Shown here: piece after piece, positions 32,101 to 39,951 of the stretch | Position numbering within the stretch: the stretch's first letter is position 1 | Layout of the letters: every line of letters starts with the position of its first letter | Assembly: GCA_003222195.1 (NCBI GenBank) | Contig: QHVB01000025.1 | Span: forward strand, 186,001-250,000 | Length of the DNA stretch: 64,000 nucleotides | Direction of reading: 5' to 3' | Source: Gemmatimonadota bacterium | Lineage (GTDB): Bacteria > Gemmatimonadota > Gemmatimonadetes > Gemmatimonadales > GWC2-71-9 | The notes under the pieces: generated by a model | What the model was told of the DNA's origin: nothing | The model's input: the letters and a program-made list of their open reading frames with translations, nothing else | The model's database searches: none | Made by a program: the position numbers and the translations under genes

Positions 32101-33018
32101 TCACCTCATCTGCAGCAGGCTGGCGCGCGACCACATCCACGGAATGCTGATCAGCGCGATCGCGTTCCAGGCGAGCATGAAGAAGCGCATCTCGCGATTG
32201 GTATAGGGCCGGCTGCGCCAAATCACGGCGGCGTCGATGGTGAACCACGCGGCACTCACCAGCAGGAAGCCCGCGAGCTCGTGCGCGTCGAAGAACCGCA
32301 CGACCAGCCCCGCTTCGAACAGCATCAACGCCGTCATCAGGAGTTTGGCTGGTACCCGGCCGATGACGGTGGCCGTGGTACGCCGGCCGGCCATGCGGTC
32401 GGGCTCCAAATCCATCACTTGGCCAAACAGGAGCGAATGCATGGCAAACAGCGCGCCGAAGAGCATCGTGGCCCAGGGGAGCAGCGGGACGTTATTCATC
32501 CAACTGCTCAGCAGAAACACGAACAGATAGCCGGCCTGGTTGAGGATCTCGAGCGGTGGGCGGGCCTTGAAGCCGTAGCGCGGCCAGTTATAAAGCGCCG
32601 CCGCGGCAATCATGCCGCCGAAGCACAGCAGCAGCCTTGCTCCGGCGAGAACACTGCACGCGACCACGAACGGCAGCTGCACCAGCGCGATTTGGAGCGG
32701 CAATCCGCGCAATTGCTCGGGTGTACCGCGGGCGCCGAACAGAAACGTGCCTTTGCGGGGGTTGAGGCGGTCGGTCTCGAAGTCCACGATGTCGTTCCAA
32801 CCGTAAAGCAACAGGCCCATCGGAAAGCTGACGTACAGCGCGCCCAGCCAAAAACCGGCGGACTGAAAGACATTGCGCTGCCCGAGCGGCAGCATGTAGA
32901 ACGCAATCGCCGTGAGCCACAGACCGGGACGGGACGCTTGCAAAAGGAAAATCGGTCCAGAGCGAACGGAGGATCCCGGAGTGGGCGTCTCCCCCTGAAC
33001 GGACGGGAGGGATGTCAC
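32101..33018 (-). CDS. UbiA-family prenyltransferase
   Basis: A 305-residue inner membrane enzyme with about eight hydrophobic helices. The two Asp-rich motifs that bind Mg-prenyl diphosphate are present: NDIVDFETDRLNPRK near residue 75 and DLEPDRMAGRRT near residue 205. Members prenylate quinone rings, haem or lipids, and the acceptor cannot be told. The GTG at 33018 overlaps the ThuA stop (GTGA) and is preferred to an in-frame start at 33039. Confidence 0.88.
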   Translation of the reverse strand: MTSLPSVQGETPTPGSSVRSGPIFLLQASRPGLWLTAIAFYMLPLGQRNVFQSAGFWLGALYVSFPMGLLLYGWNDIVDFETDRLNPRKGTFLFGARGTPEQLRGLPLQIALVQLPFVVACSVLAGARLLLCFGGMIAAAALYNWPRYGFKARPPLEILNQAGYLFVFLLSSWMNNVPLLPWATMLFGALFAMHSLLFGQVMDLEPDRMAGRRTTATVIGRVPAKLLMTALMLFEAGLVVRFFDAHELAGFLLVSAAWFTIDAAVIWRSRPYTNREMRFFMLAWNAIALISIPWMWSRASLLQMR

Positions 33019-33869
33019 CTCGCGGCACCTCCCAGCCACAATAGAGCGTCGATGATCAGTTGATCCTGAACAGCGTTGCCCAGCGTATGTGACAGCGTCT
33101 TGTTCGTCGTATCGTACTTGTGCTCATAGTCAATGTCGTTGTGACCCATGTTGAAGTAGATCATCCGGTAGCGCTTGTTGGTCCAAACGACCGGGTAGTA
33201 CCCACTGTGCCAGATCTCCTGCGGTTTCGGTCCCGTGCCGAGCGGGAAACTTGTCGAGTCGATGGACAGCAGAATGTCGATGTCACGATTCTGACGTAGA
33301 TCTTTTTCCCACCGGTACCACTCACTGGGCGCGGATCGAAAAGTAGCAGGCAGGTGCCGAGTCGCCGGATGCGTGCGGTCCTCGACACGCAGCACGGCCG
33401 ACGTCGGTCTCCAGGTGTTGCTGACGTACGATCCTGAGCCGAGAAATGTGTTGTGATACCAGTCCCAGTTTGCCGGATAGGCGGAAGGCGTCAACGCAAA
33501 ACCGGCGAAGTGAAAGCCCATCCATGCACCGCCGTGCTCCATGTACTCCTGAAACGCCGCTCGCTGCGCGGGGTCTTCGGGGGGCGTATCGAGAAAAACC
33601 ACTGCCTGATACTTGGAGAGGAAGTCTGCGTTGAGATTGCCCCAACTCGACGTGGTGTCAAAACTGAAATGGTATTTCGCCGCCATTGCCGGAAACCAGC
33701 GCTCGGCTTCACGGAGAAAACTGAGGTGGGCCGGATCTTCCTTGCCGGTAAAGAACGCGATCACGCGAAACGCCGGCGCGGTCCTGCTCCCGAGGCACGC
33801 ACAGCAACAGATCAGCCCGGCGAGGCTCACTCTGGACAGCACGGCCCGCAGCGGTCTAATGTCTCTCAT
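33015..33869 (-). CDS. ThuA-like domain lipoprotein
   Basis: 284 residues. The N-terminus has a hydrophobic signal with several cysteines (LAGLICCCACLGS), consistent with a lipoprotein. The ThuA class I amidotransferase-like fold follows: VIAFFTGKEDPAH, YQAVVFLDTPPED, GGAWMGFHFAGFALTPSAYP and YPVVWTNKRYRMIYFNMGHN. Proteins of this type occur in sugar-use loci, often with Gfo/Idh or DUF1080 genes. GGAAGGAG precedes the ATG. That ATG overlaps the divergent hexosaminidase ATG in the sequence CATG. Confidence 0.88.
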   Translation of the reverse strand: MRDIRPLRAVLSRVSLAGLICCCACLGSRTAPAFRVIAFFTGKEDPAHLSFLREAERWFPAMAAKYHFSFDTTSSWGNLNADFLSKYQAVVFLDTPPEDPAQRAAFQEYMEHGGAWMGFHFAGFALTPSAYPANWDWYHNTFLGSGSYVSNTWRPTSAVLRVEDRTHPATRHLPATFRSAPSEWYRWEKDLRQNRDIDILLSIDSTSFPLGTGPKPQEIWHSGYYPVVWTNKRYRMIYFNMGHNDIDYEHKYDTTNKTLSHTLGNAVQDQLIIDALLWLGGAAR

Positions 33870-36324
33870 GGGCAACCGACTCCTTCCCGCACTGATCGCG
33901 CTCTCGCTGCCACTCGGCGCCAGCCTCGCCGCCGCCCAGTCCGCACTGCAGCTCCGCTGGAAGCTGGAAGCCGACGTCCTCCAAGGGGAGGAGGGCCACT
34001 CGCGCGCGGCGTTCACGCTCACCAACCGGGGAGCGAAGCCGCTCCCCGCAAGCGGCTGGGCAATCTACTTCAGCGCGCTCCACTCGCCGCAGCCGGATAG
34101 CACGCCCGGCCACCTGTTCACGTTCGAGGAGGTGATCGGCGACGTGCACCGCCTTGTCCCCGCGGCCGGATTCACGGGATTGGCGCCGGGCGCCAGCGTT
34201 CGTATCCCGTATGTCACCGGTCCGCTCCTCAATTTCAGCTTCGTCCCCAAGGGCCCCTACGTCGTGTTCGACACCGCGAAGGACGTGGGCATCCCCTTGA
34301 GCGATTACGTGGCCGCCCCCTTCGAGCGCAACGTGGCGACGCCCGAGAACCAATTCGCACTCGACTCCGTGATCCACGTCATCCCCGCGAGCGAGCTGCC
34401 CCCGATTCTTCCGACACCGGTGGAGGTGACGCCGGGAGCGGGAGCGCTGCGTCTTTCGGCGATGCCACCGATCGAAGCAGCCGACTCGCTGAAGAACGAA
34501 GCGGCATTCGCGGCGGAGTACTTGCGGCCCTACTTCGCCGGGACGCGCAAGGGAAATGTCCCGTCGCTCCAGCTCGAGGTCGGCCCGGTCGAAGGTCATA
34601 CGTCAGCGGAGGCGTACTCGCTCGTCGTGGATCCCGCCCAGGGCATCCGGATCGTGGGTGTGTCGGCCGCTGGCGTTTTCTACGGGCTCCAGTCGCTGCG
34701 CAACCTGCTGCCCGCGCCCACTCCCCGCGCGGGCCTCACGTTGTCGGCGATCCGAGTGGTTGACGCTCCCCGCTTCGGCTACCGCGGGTTCATGCTCGAC
34801 GTCGCCCGCAACTTCCACCCGAAGCCGCTCGTCCTGCGCACGCTCGATCTCCTCGCTCGCTACAAGCTCAATGTCTTTCACATGCACCTTACCGATGACG
34901 AAGGCTGGCGGATCGAGATCCCGAGCCTGCCCGAGCTGACCGCGGTGGGCGCGCGCCGCGGCCACCCGCCCGACTCGGATCGGCATCTTCCGCCCGCGTT
35001 TGGCTCGGGCCCCCTGGTCGATCGGCCGTGGGGTAGCGGCTTCTACTCCCGCGCGGACTACGTCGAGATCGTGCGCTACGCGGCGGCACGGCACATCGAG
35101 GTGATCCCCGAGATCGAGATGCCCGGCCACGCACGCGCCGCGGTAAAGGCTTTGGGGCTCAACGATCCGCACGACACGTCTGTGTACAAGTCGGTCCAGG
35201 GCTACCCCGACAACGTGATCAACCCGGCGCTCGAGTCGACGTATGGGTTCATCGAGCACGTCGTGAGCGATCTCGCCGCGATGCACCGCGAGGCCGGGGC
35301 TCCGCTGCGCCATATCCACATGGGCGGTGACGAAGTCCCGGCTGGGGTCTGGGTCGGATCGCCGGCCGTCCAGGCCTTTATGAAAGCGCAGGGCCTCACG
35401 AGCGTAGATGATCTGTGGTTCGCCTTCTACGGCCGCGTGGAGCAGATCCTCAAGATGCACGGCCTCGAGCCGTCGGGCTGGGAAGAAATCGCGCTACGCA
35501 AGACCCAACGCGATGGCCGGAGGGTAAACATCCCCAATCCCGATTTCGCCGCGCGCGGCTGGCGCGCGTACGTCTGGAACAATGTCGCGGGCTGGGGTGC
35601 CGAGGACCTCGCCTACCGTCTCGCGAATGGCGGCTACGACGTCGTGCTGAGTCCCGTGACCAATCTCTATTTCGATCTCGCGTGGAATCAGAGCCCGGAC
35701 GAGACAGGACTCGACTGGGGCGGCTACATCGACCTGCGCAAGCCGTTCGACTTCATTCCGTTCGACTACTACCGCAACGCCCGCGTCGACCGCCGGGGCA
35801 ACCCGCTGGATCCCGCCGTGTTTGCCGGCAAGGACCGGCTCACCGAATACGGTCGGGCCCACATTGTGGGGATTCAAGCGGATCTGTGGTCGGAGACGCT
35901 GGGTGGCGAGGGACGAGTCGAGTACATGCTCCTGCCGCGCCTGTTCGCCCTCGCCGAGCGCGCGTGGGCGCCCGACCCGGACTGGGTGAGGGAGCGCGAT
36001 CCCGCGAAGTCCGATGCCCTCTACCGCGCGGCCTGGTCTCGCTTCGTGAACGTTGTCGGCCAGCGCGAGCTGCCGCGGCTCGATCGGGAAGTCCCAGGGC
36101 TCAACTACCGCATTCCCACGCCCGGCCTGAAGGCTGATGGCGGGGTGGTACGCTGCTCGGTCGAGCTGCCTGGATTCACGCTGCGGTACACGACCGACGG
36201 CAGCGAGCCGTCTGTCCGCAGCGCCGTGGTGAGTGGTCCGATCCCGTTCCGCGGTACCATCAGAGTCGCCGCGTTCAACGCGACAGGGAGAAAGGGTCAC
36301 ACGGCCCGACTCACGGCTCCCTAA
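33868..36324 (+). CDS. Exported GH20 beta-N-acetylhexosaminidase
   Basis: 818 residues with a signal peptide (RLLPALIALSLPLGASLAAA). Domains in order are an N-terminal CHB_HEX carbohydrate-binding region (about 25-165), the GH20b domain (about 175-310), the GH20 catalytic barrel beginning RFGYRGFMLDVARNFHP, and a C-terminal CHB_HEX_C-like sandwich (RYTTDGSEPS). The catalytic Asp488-Glu489 pair is in HIHMGGDEVP. It removes terminal GlcNAc/GalNAc from chitin or glycans through substrate-assisted catalysis, probably in the periplasm or outside. The ATG at 33868 shares bases with the divergent ThuA start. Confidence 0.94.
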   Translation: MGNRLLPALIALSLPLGASLAAAQSALQLRWKLEADVLQGEEGHSRAAFTLTNRGAKPLPASGWAIYFSALHSPQPDSTPGHLFTFEEVIGDVHRLVPAAGFTGLAPGASVRIPYVTGPLLNFSFVPKGPYVVFDTAKDVGIPLSDYVAAPFERNVATPENQFALDSVIHVIPASELPPILPTPVEVTPGAGALRLSAMPPIEAADSLKNEAAFAAEYLRPYFAGTRKGNVPSLQLEVGPVEGHTSAEAYSLVVDPAQGIRIVGVSAAGVFYGLQSLRNLLPAPTPRAGLTLSAIRVVDAPRFGYRGFMLDVARNFHPKPLVLRTLDLLARYKLNVFHMHLTDDEGWRIEIPSLPELTAVGARRGHPPDSDRHLPPAFGSGPLVDRPWGSGFYSRADYVEIVRYAAARHIEVIPEIEMPGHARAAVKALGLNDPHDTSVYKSVQGYPDNVINPALESTYGFIEHVVSDLAAMHREAGAPLRHIHMGGDEVPAGVWVGSPAVQAFMKAQGLTSVDDLWFAFYGRVEQILKMHGLEPSGWEEIALRKTQRDGRRVNIPNPDFAARGWRAYVWNNVAGWGAEDLAYRLANGGYDVVLSPVTNLYFDLAWNQSPDETGLDWGGYIDLRKPFDFIPFDYYRNARVDRRGNPLDPAVFAGKDRLTEYGRAHIVGIQADLWSETLGGEGRVEYMLLPRLFALAERAWAPDPDWVRERDPAKSDALYRAAWSRFVNVVGQRELPRLDREVPGLNYRIPTPGLKADGGVVRCSVELPGFTLRYTTDGSEPSVRSAVVSGPIPFRGTIRVAAFNATGRKGHTARLTAP

Positions 36325-36334
36325 GGAGGGAGAT

Positions 36335-36781
36335 GTGGAACTACGCCCTTTAACGAATACCGACTACGAGTTTCTGGTCTCGCTGCAACGGCAGGACGAC
36401 GTGTGGGAGTTCATCGGCACACTCCCGCTTCCCGGGGAAGGGCACGCCCATCATCTCTTCGCCATTCGAGAAGGCGATCTGCCGCTGGGGTTCGCGGGCC
36501 TCGTCCGGTCGCAAGCGCTCGACGGCAATGATTTCGAGGTGTTGTGTGCCGTGAGATCGGAAGTCCAACACCGGGGAATCGCGAAACAAGCCTGCCAGCT
36601 CGTACTCGCGTGGGCGTTCCAAACCGCGCAGCTCGACCGAGTCATCGCGTGCATCGATGACAGCAACGAGCCGGCGCGCGCGATCGCGCTCAAGATCGGG
36701 ATGACGGAGCTCGCCCCGCGTCCACCGAATCGCACGGTGTATGTGAAGTATCGCGACGAACGGAGCCTCACACGCGCCTGA
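36335..36781 (+). CDS. GNAT-family N-acetyltransferase
   Basis: 148 residues of the RimJ/RimL type: VELRPLTNTDYEFLVSL at the N-terminus, LPLGFAGLV, and VRSEVQHRGIAKQACQLVLAWAF covering the acetyl-CoA motif A (Q/RxxGxA as QHRGIA). CIDDSNEPARAIALKIGM is the motif B region. The substrate is unknown. The GTG start has AAGGAGGG a few bases upstream. It directly follows the hexosaminidase. Confidence 0.85.
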   Translation: MELRPLTNTDYEFLVSLQRQDDVWEFIGTLPLPGEGHAHHLFAIREGDLPLGFAGLVRSQALDGNDFEVLCAVRSEVQHRGIAKQACQLVLAWAFQTAQLDRVIACIDDSNEPARAIALKIGMTELAPRPPNRTVYVKYRDERSLTRA

Positions 36782-36812
36782 CCATCACAACTACCTAACG
36801 GGAGAGCGACCG

Positions 36813-37223
36813 ATGGTGCACGTGAACTATCTCCATGTCCTCGTAGCGGCCGTTGTCGTGTTCGTGCTGGGCTGGCTTTGGTACAGCCCGCTGCTGTTCT
36901 TCAAACCCTGGATGCGGCTGCGTGGCATGGATCCGGTCGCGGCGATGGCCGGCGCGAAAATGCCGGGAGGAAAGCTCGTGGTCGAGTTCGCGCGGTGCTT
37001 CATCCTCGCGTACGTGATCGCGCGCTTGGTCGCCCTCCTCGGCATCGCTAGCGCGCTCGGCGCGGTCCACTTCGGTCTTTCCGTGTGGATCGGGTTTCCG
37101 GTGATCGTTCTTACGGGATCGGTCCTGTGGGAGAACACCTCGTGGAAGGTCGCCGCCATCCACGCGGGCGACTGGCTCGTGAAGATGCTGGTGATCCCCC
37201 TTATCCTGACCCTGTGGAGCTAG
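36813..37223 (+). CDS. DUF1761 membrane protein
   Basis: 136 residues with four hydrophobic helices (about 7-25, 55-78, 84-105 and 113-135). The motif YLHVLVAAVVVFVLGWLWYSPLLFFKPWM at the first helix is typical of DUF1761 proteins. The function is unknown. It ends in TAG overlapping the convergent TAG of the GntP-cyclase gene in the sequence CTAG. Confidence 0.85.
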   Translation: MVHVNYLHVLVAAVVVFVLGWLWYSPLLFFKPWMRLRGMDPVAAMAGAKMPGGKLVVEFARCFILAYVIARLVALLGIASALGAVHFGLSVWIGFPVIVLTGSVLWENTSWKVAAIHAGDWLVKMLVIPLILTLWS

Positions 37224-39244
37224 GCCCGCTTCCGGACGATCGCCCGCGCCGGCGCCCCTTCGTGCCCTCGGACCTTGAGCGGTAGCACGATCATGTCGTA
37301 GTCGCCGGCTGGGGCGGGGCGGAGATCCAGCCCCTCCACGATCGGAATCCCGCGCCCCAGCAGAATCTGGTGCGTCCGTGGCGCGGGAGCGCCGAATTGT
37401 TCAGCCGAGATGTAGTCCACGCCGACCAGCACGACGCCGGCGTCGGCGAGCAGCTGCGCTGCATCCGGCGCGATGTAGGCGAAATCCCTATGGAACGTCG
37501 CTGAGTCCATCCAGCCGCGCAGCGTGCTCCGCGTCCGGAACAGCAACCGCTTCGCGCCCTTCCAGTCGTGCCGATTCAGCTCCGCCGCGTCGATCGCTGG
37601 GATGCTGTCGGCGATCTCGATCACCCGGGCGGCCCCGATGAGCGGCGCCAGCGGCACCTGGTCAATCGACACTCCGGTAACGACAAAGTGCATCGGGGCG
37701 TCGATGTGCGTCCCGCTGTGCGCGCCCAGCGAGTAGGCCGACAGCGTCAGCTTATCGCCTTTCCGCATGTCCTTCAGAAACTCAAACTTCAAGGGCGCGT
37801 CGCCCGCGTACACCGGCGTGTGGGCGGGATCGAGCGTCGCGGTGACATCGATCCACCCATCCGCGCTCAGTTGCTGCGCCGCCTGCTCCCGGGGTGCACA
37901 TCCCACCAGTAGGCTGAGCAACAGCGTGAAACACAAACCTGCCACGCCGATGATCGTCTCGGCGACAGTCCACGTCTTCAGCGTCTGCGGCACGGTCATG
38001 TTGAAGAACTCCTTGATGAGCCAGAATCCCGCATCGTTCACGTGAGACAACACCAGAGAGCCCGCACCCGTCGCGAGCACCAACAGCTCGGCGCTCGTTC
38101 CGGGCGTCGCGGCCGCGATGGGCGCCACGATCCCGGCGCTCGTCGTCATGGCCACTGTCGCCGAACCGGTAGCGACGCGAATCAGCGCTGCCACGACCCA
38201 CGCGAGGAGCAGGGGCGATGCCTGCGATCCCAGCGCGACATCGGCAATCGCCTTGCCGACCCCGCTCTCGAGCAGGACCCGGTTGAAGCCGCCGCCCGCG
38301 CCGATCACCAGAAGGATGGTAGCGGTCGGCCCCAGGCAGTCGTTCGCGAACTTGAGGATTTGATCACGCGTGAAGTGCTGGCGGTATCCCAAGGCCCAAA
38401 AGGAGAAGAGCAGGGCGACGAGCAGCGCGACGATCGGGCTCCCGATGAAATCGAAGATCGCACGCACCGTGCTCCGAGTGTCGAGCGCGACGTCGGCGAC
38501 GCTCGCGCACAGCATCAGGATCACGGGCAGCAGTACAGTGAGGAGCGTGAGGCCGAAACTCGGCATGTCGCGCGGAACCATGCCGCCCGTGAACTGCGCC
38601 GCAACGGGGTTCTCGGCCGGGAGCGCGATGCGCGGCGCAATCCAGGAGGCGAAGACCGGCCCCGCCAGCGCCGCCGTCGGCAGCCCCACCACGATGGCAT
38701 AAGCGATCGTACGCCCGATATCGGCGTGGTACGCGCCGACCGCGAGCATCGCCGCCGGATGGGGCGGCATCATCCCGTGGACCACCGACAGCCCCGCCAC
38801 CAGCGGAATGCCGATCTTCACGAGCGACGTGCCGGTGCGGCCCGCAATCGTGAAAACCAGCGGAATCAGCAGCATGAATCCGACTTGAAAGAAGACCGGG
38901 ATGCCCACGATGAAGGCGACGACCATGATCGCCCAATGCACGCGGGGCTCGCCGAAGAGGGCGATGAGTGTGGTCGCGATGCGCGCGGCGCCACCGGACT
39001 CCGCCATCATCTTGCCGAGCATTGTGCCGAGGGCCACCACAATCGCGACGAATCCCAGGACCCCGCCGACGCCGTCCTGGAACGCTTTCACCACACTGCC
39101 CAGTGGCATTCCTGCCGCCGCGCCCAGAGCGAGAGACACCGTAATCAACACGACGAAGGGATGGAGCTTGAAGCGCGCGATCAGCACGATCAGCGCCACC
39201 ACCGCGAGAGCAGCGGAGAGCAGCAGCAGTGTGTTATGGCTCAC
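37220..39244 (-). CDS. GntP-family gluconate permease fused to a kynurenine-formamidase-like cyclase
   Basis: 674 residues in one frame. Residues 1-448 are a complete GntP-type gluconate:H+ symporter (FFQVGFMLLIPLVFTIA, GMMPPHPAAMLAVGA, SATVAMTTSAGIVAP, HVNDAGFWLIKEFFNMTV). Residues 455-674 are a cyclase-family hydrolase (DUF-like PF04199) with the metal motif HSGTHIDAP. The join, LLLSLLVGCAP with Cys449, reads both as the last GntP helix and as a lipobox. Either this is a real fusion, or the cyclase is also translated separately as a lipoprotein from an inner GTG/TTG. The GTG start overlaps the gntK stop. Confidence 0.85.
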   Translation of the reverse strand: MSHNTLLLLSAALAVVALIVLIARFKLHPFVVLITVSLALGAAAGMPLGSVVKAFQDGVGGVLGFVAIVVALGTMLGKMMAESGGAARIATTLIALFGEPRVHWAIMVVAFIVGIPVFFQVGFMLLIPLVFTIAGRTGTSLVKIGIPLVAGLSVVHGMMPPHPAAMLAVGAYHADIGRTIAYAIVVGLPTAALAGPVFASWIAPRIALPAENPVAAQFTGGMVPRDMPSFGLTLLTVLLPVILMLCASVADVALDTRSTVRAIFDFIGSPIVALLVALLFSFWALGYRQHFTRDQILKFANDCLGPTATILLVIGAGGGFNRVLLESGVGKAIADVALGSQASPLLLAWVVAALIRVATGSATVAMTTSAGIVAPIAAATPGTSAELLVLATGAGSLVLSHVNDAGFWLIKEFFNMTVPQTLKTWTVAETIIGVAGLCFTLLLSLLVGCAPREQAAQQLSADGWIDVTATLDPAHTPVYAGDAPLKFEFLKDMRKGDKLTLSAYSLGAHSGTHIDAPMHFVVTGVSIDQVPLAPLIGAARVIEIADSIPAIDAAELNRHDWKGAKRLLFRTRSTLRGWMDSATFHRDFAYIAPDAAQLLADAGVVLVGVDYISAEQFGAPAPRTHQILLGRGIPIVEGLDLRPAPAGDYDMIVLPLKVRGHEGAPARAIVRKRA

Positions 39245-39753
39245 GCGGCGCGCTCCACCAGAGCGGCGACGATCGCGTCGGGCGGCTGGCGGATTTCGCA
39301 CACCCACGCGTGCTCCGCGGCTGCCGGCTCCTCCAGCGTGGCAAACTGGCTCTGGAGCAACGCGGGCGGCATGAAGTGCCCGCGCCGTTGCGCCATGCGC
39401 TCCGCGATCAGCGCTGGGCTCCCGTTGAGATACACGAACTGCACCTCCGCCTGCGCCCCCGCGCGCAGCAGATCCCGATAGCTCCGCTTCAGGGCCGAGC
39501 ACGACACGACGAGCCCAGCTCCCGCGCGCTTGGCCTCACGCAGTCGCGCGGCGATCGCGAGCAGCCAGGGCCGCCGGTCGTCGTCGGTCAGCGGAATCCC
39601 GGCGGCCATGCGCCGGACATTTTCCGCGGGGTGCAGCTCATCACCCTCCACGAACGCGATGTCGAGCGCGCGCGCGAGTCTCGCTCCGATCGTGGTCTTG
39701 CCGGAGCCCGCGACGCCCATGATCACGTAGAGCCCAGTGTGGACTGCGCCCAT
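39241..39753 (-). CDS. gntK: Gluconokinase
   Basis: A 170-residue P-loop kinase that phosphorylates gluconate to 6-phosphogluconate after uptake. Walker A is VMGVAGSGKTTIGARLA at the N-terminus. EGDELHPAENVRRMAAGIPLTDDDRRPWL is the gluconate-binding region, and CSALKRSYRDLLR follows as in the GntK/IdnK family. It is coupled to the permease-cyclase gene by a GTGA overlap. The product feeds 6-phosphogluconate dehydrogenase (gene at 42586). Confidence 0.94.
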   Translation of the reverse strand: MGAVHTGLYVIMGVAGSGKTTIGARLARALDIAFVEGDELHPAENVRRMAAGIPLTDDDRRPWLLAIAARLREAKRAGAGLVVSCSALKRSYRDLLRAGAQAEVQFVYLNGSPALIAERMAQRRGHFMPPALLQSQFATLEEPAAAEHAWVCEIRQPPDAIVAALVERAA

Positions 39754-39768
39754 GAAGTGGGCCCAATC

Positions 39769-39951
39769 CTACATCGACGCCGCGGCAGCGGCCAATCGGT
39801 GCACGATCTCCTCGGCCCAGGGGTACATCGCGCCGCAAATCAGCGGCACCTCGATGCCGAGCTGCCGCGGAGCCGTTCGCCGGGCGCGGGCATGGAGGAA
39901 GGCACGGGATCGAATGTAATCGGTAGTTAAGTTGTCTCCATTATGACGCAA
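39769..39951 (-). pseudogene. Possible remnant of a nitronate monooxygenase N-terminus
   Basis: A 60-codon frame that contains LGIEVPLICGAMYP, close to the N-terminal motif of nitronate monooxygenases (2-nitropropane dioxygenases). It ends abruptly after WAEEIVHRLAAAAASM. The rest of the 350-residue FMN barrel is absent. It lies between the starts of gntK and the ABC-F gene. It may be a decayed gene fragment; chance similarity cannot be excluded. Confidence 0.35.
39928..39933 (+). promoter_or_regulatory. Candidate -10 element (TAAGTT) for the ABC-F gene
   Basis: TAAGTT ends nine bases before the ATG at 39943, with no purine-rich ribosome-binding site between them. Confidence 0.4.

Noticed and set aside
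31866-32150. Alternative 94-codon frame overlapping the last cassette gene
   Set aside because: It runs into the convergent UbiA gene, is rich in Ser and Arg, and lacks any pattern. The frame at 31873-32085 ends before UbiA.
36781-36812. ACCTAACGGG after the acetyltransferase gene as another attC site
   Set aside because: RYYYAAC is present by itself, but no partner GTTRRRY or palindrome lies within 150 bases, and the genes on both sides do not look like cassettes.
37524-39481. Plus-strand frames across the GntP-cyclase gene, up to 479 codons
   Set aside because: They are antisense to a transporter with unmistakable GntP motifs, and their translations are rich in Arg and His without domains.
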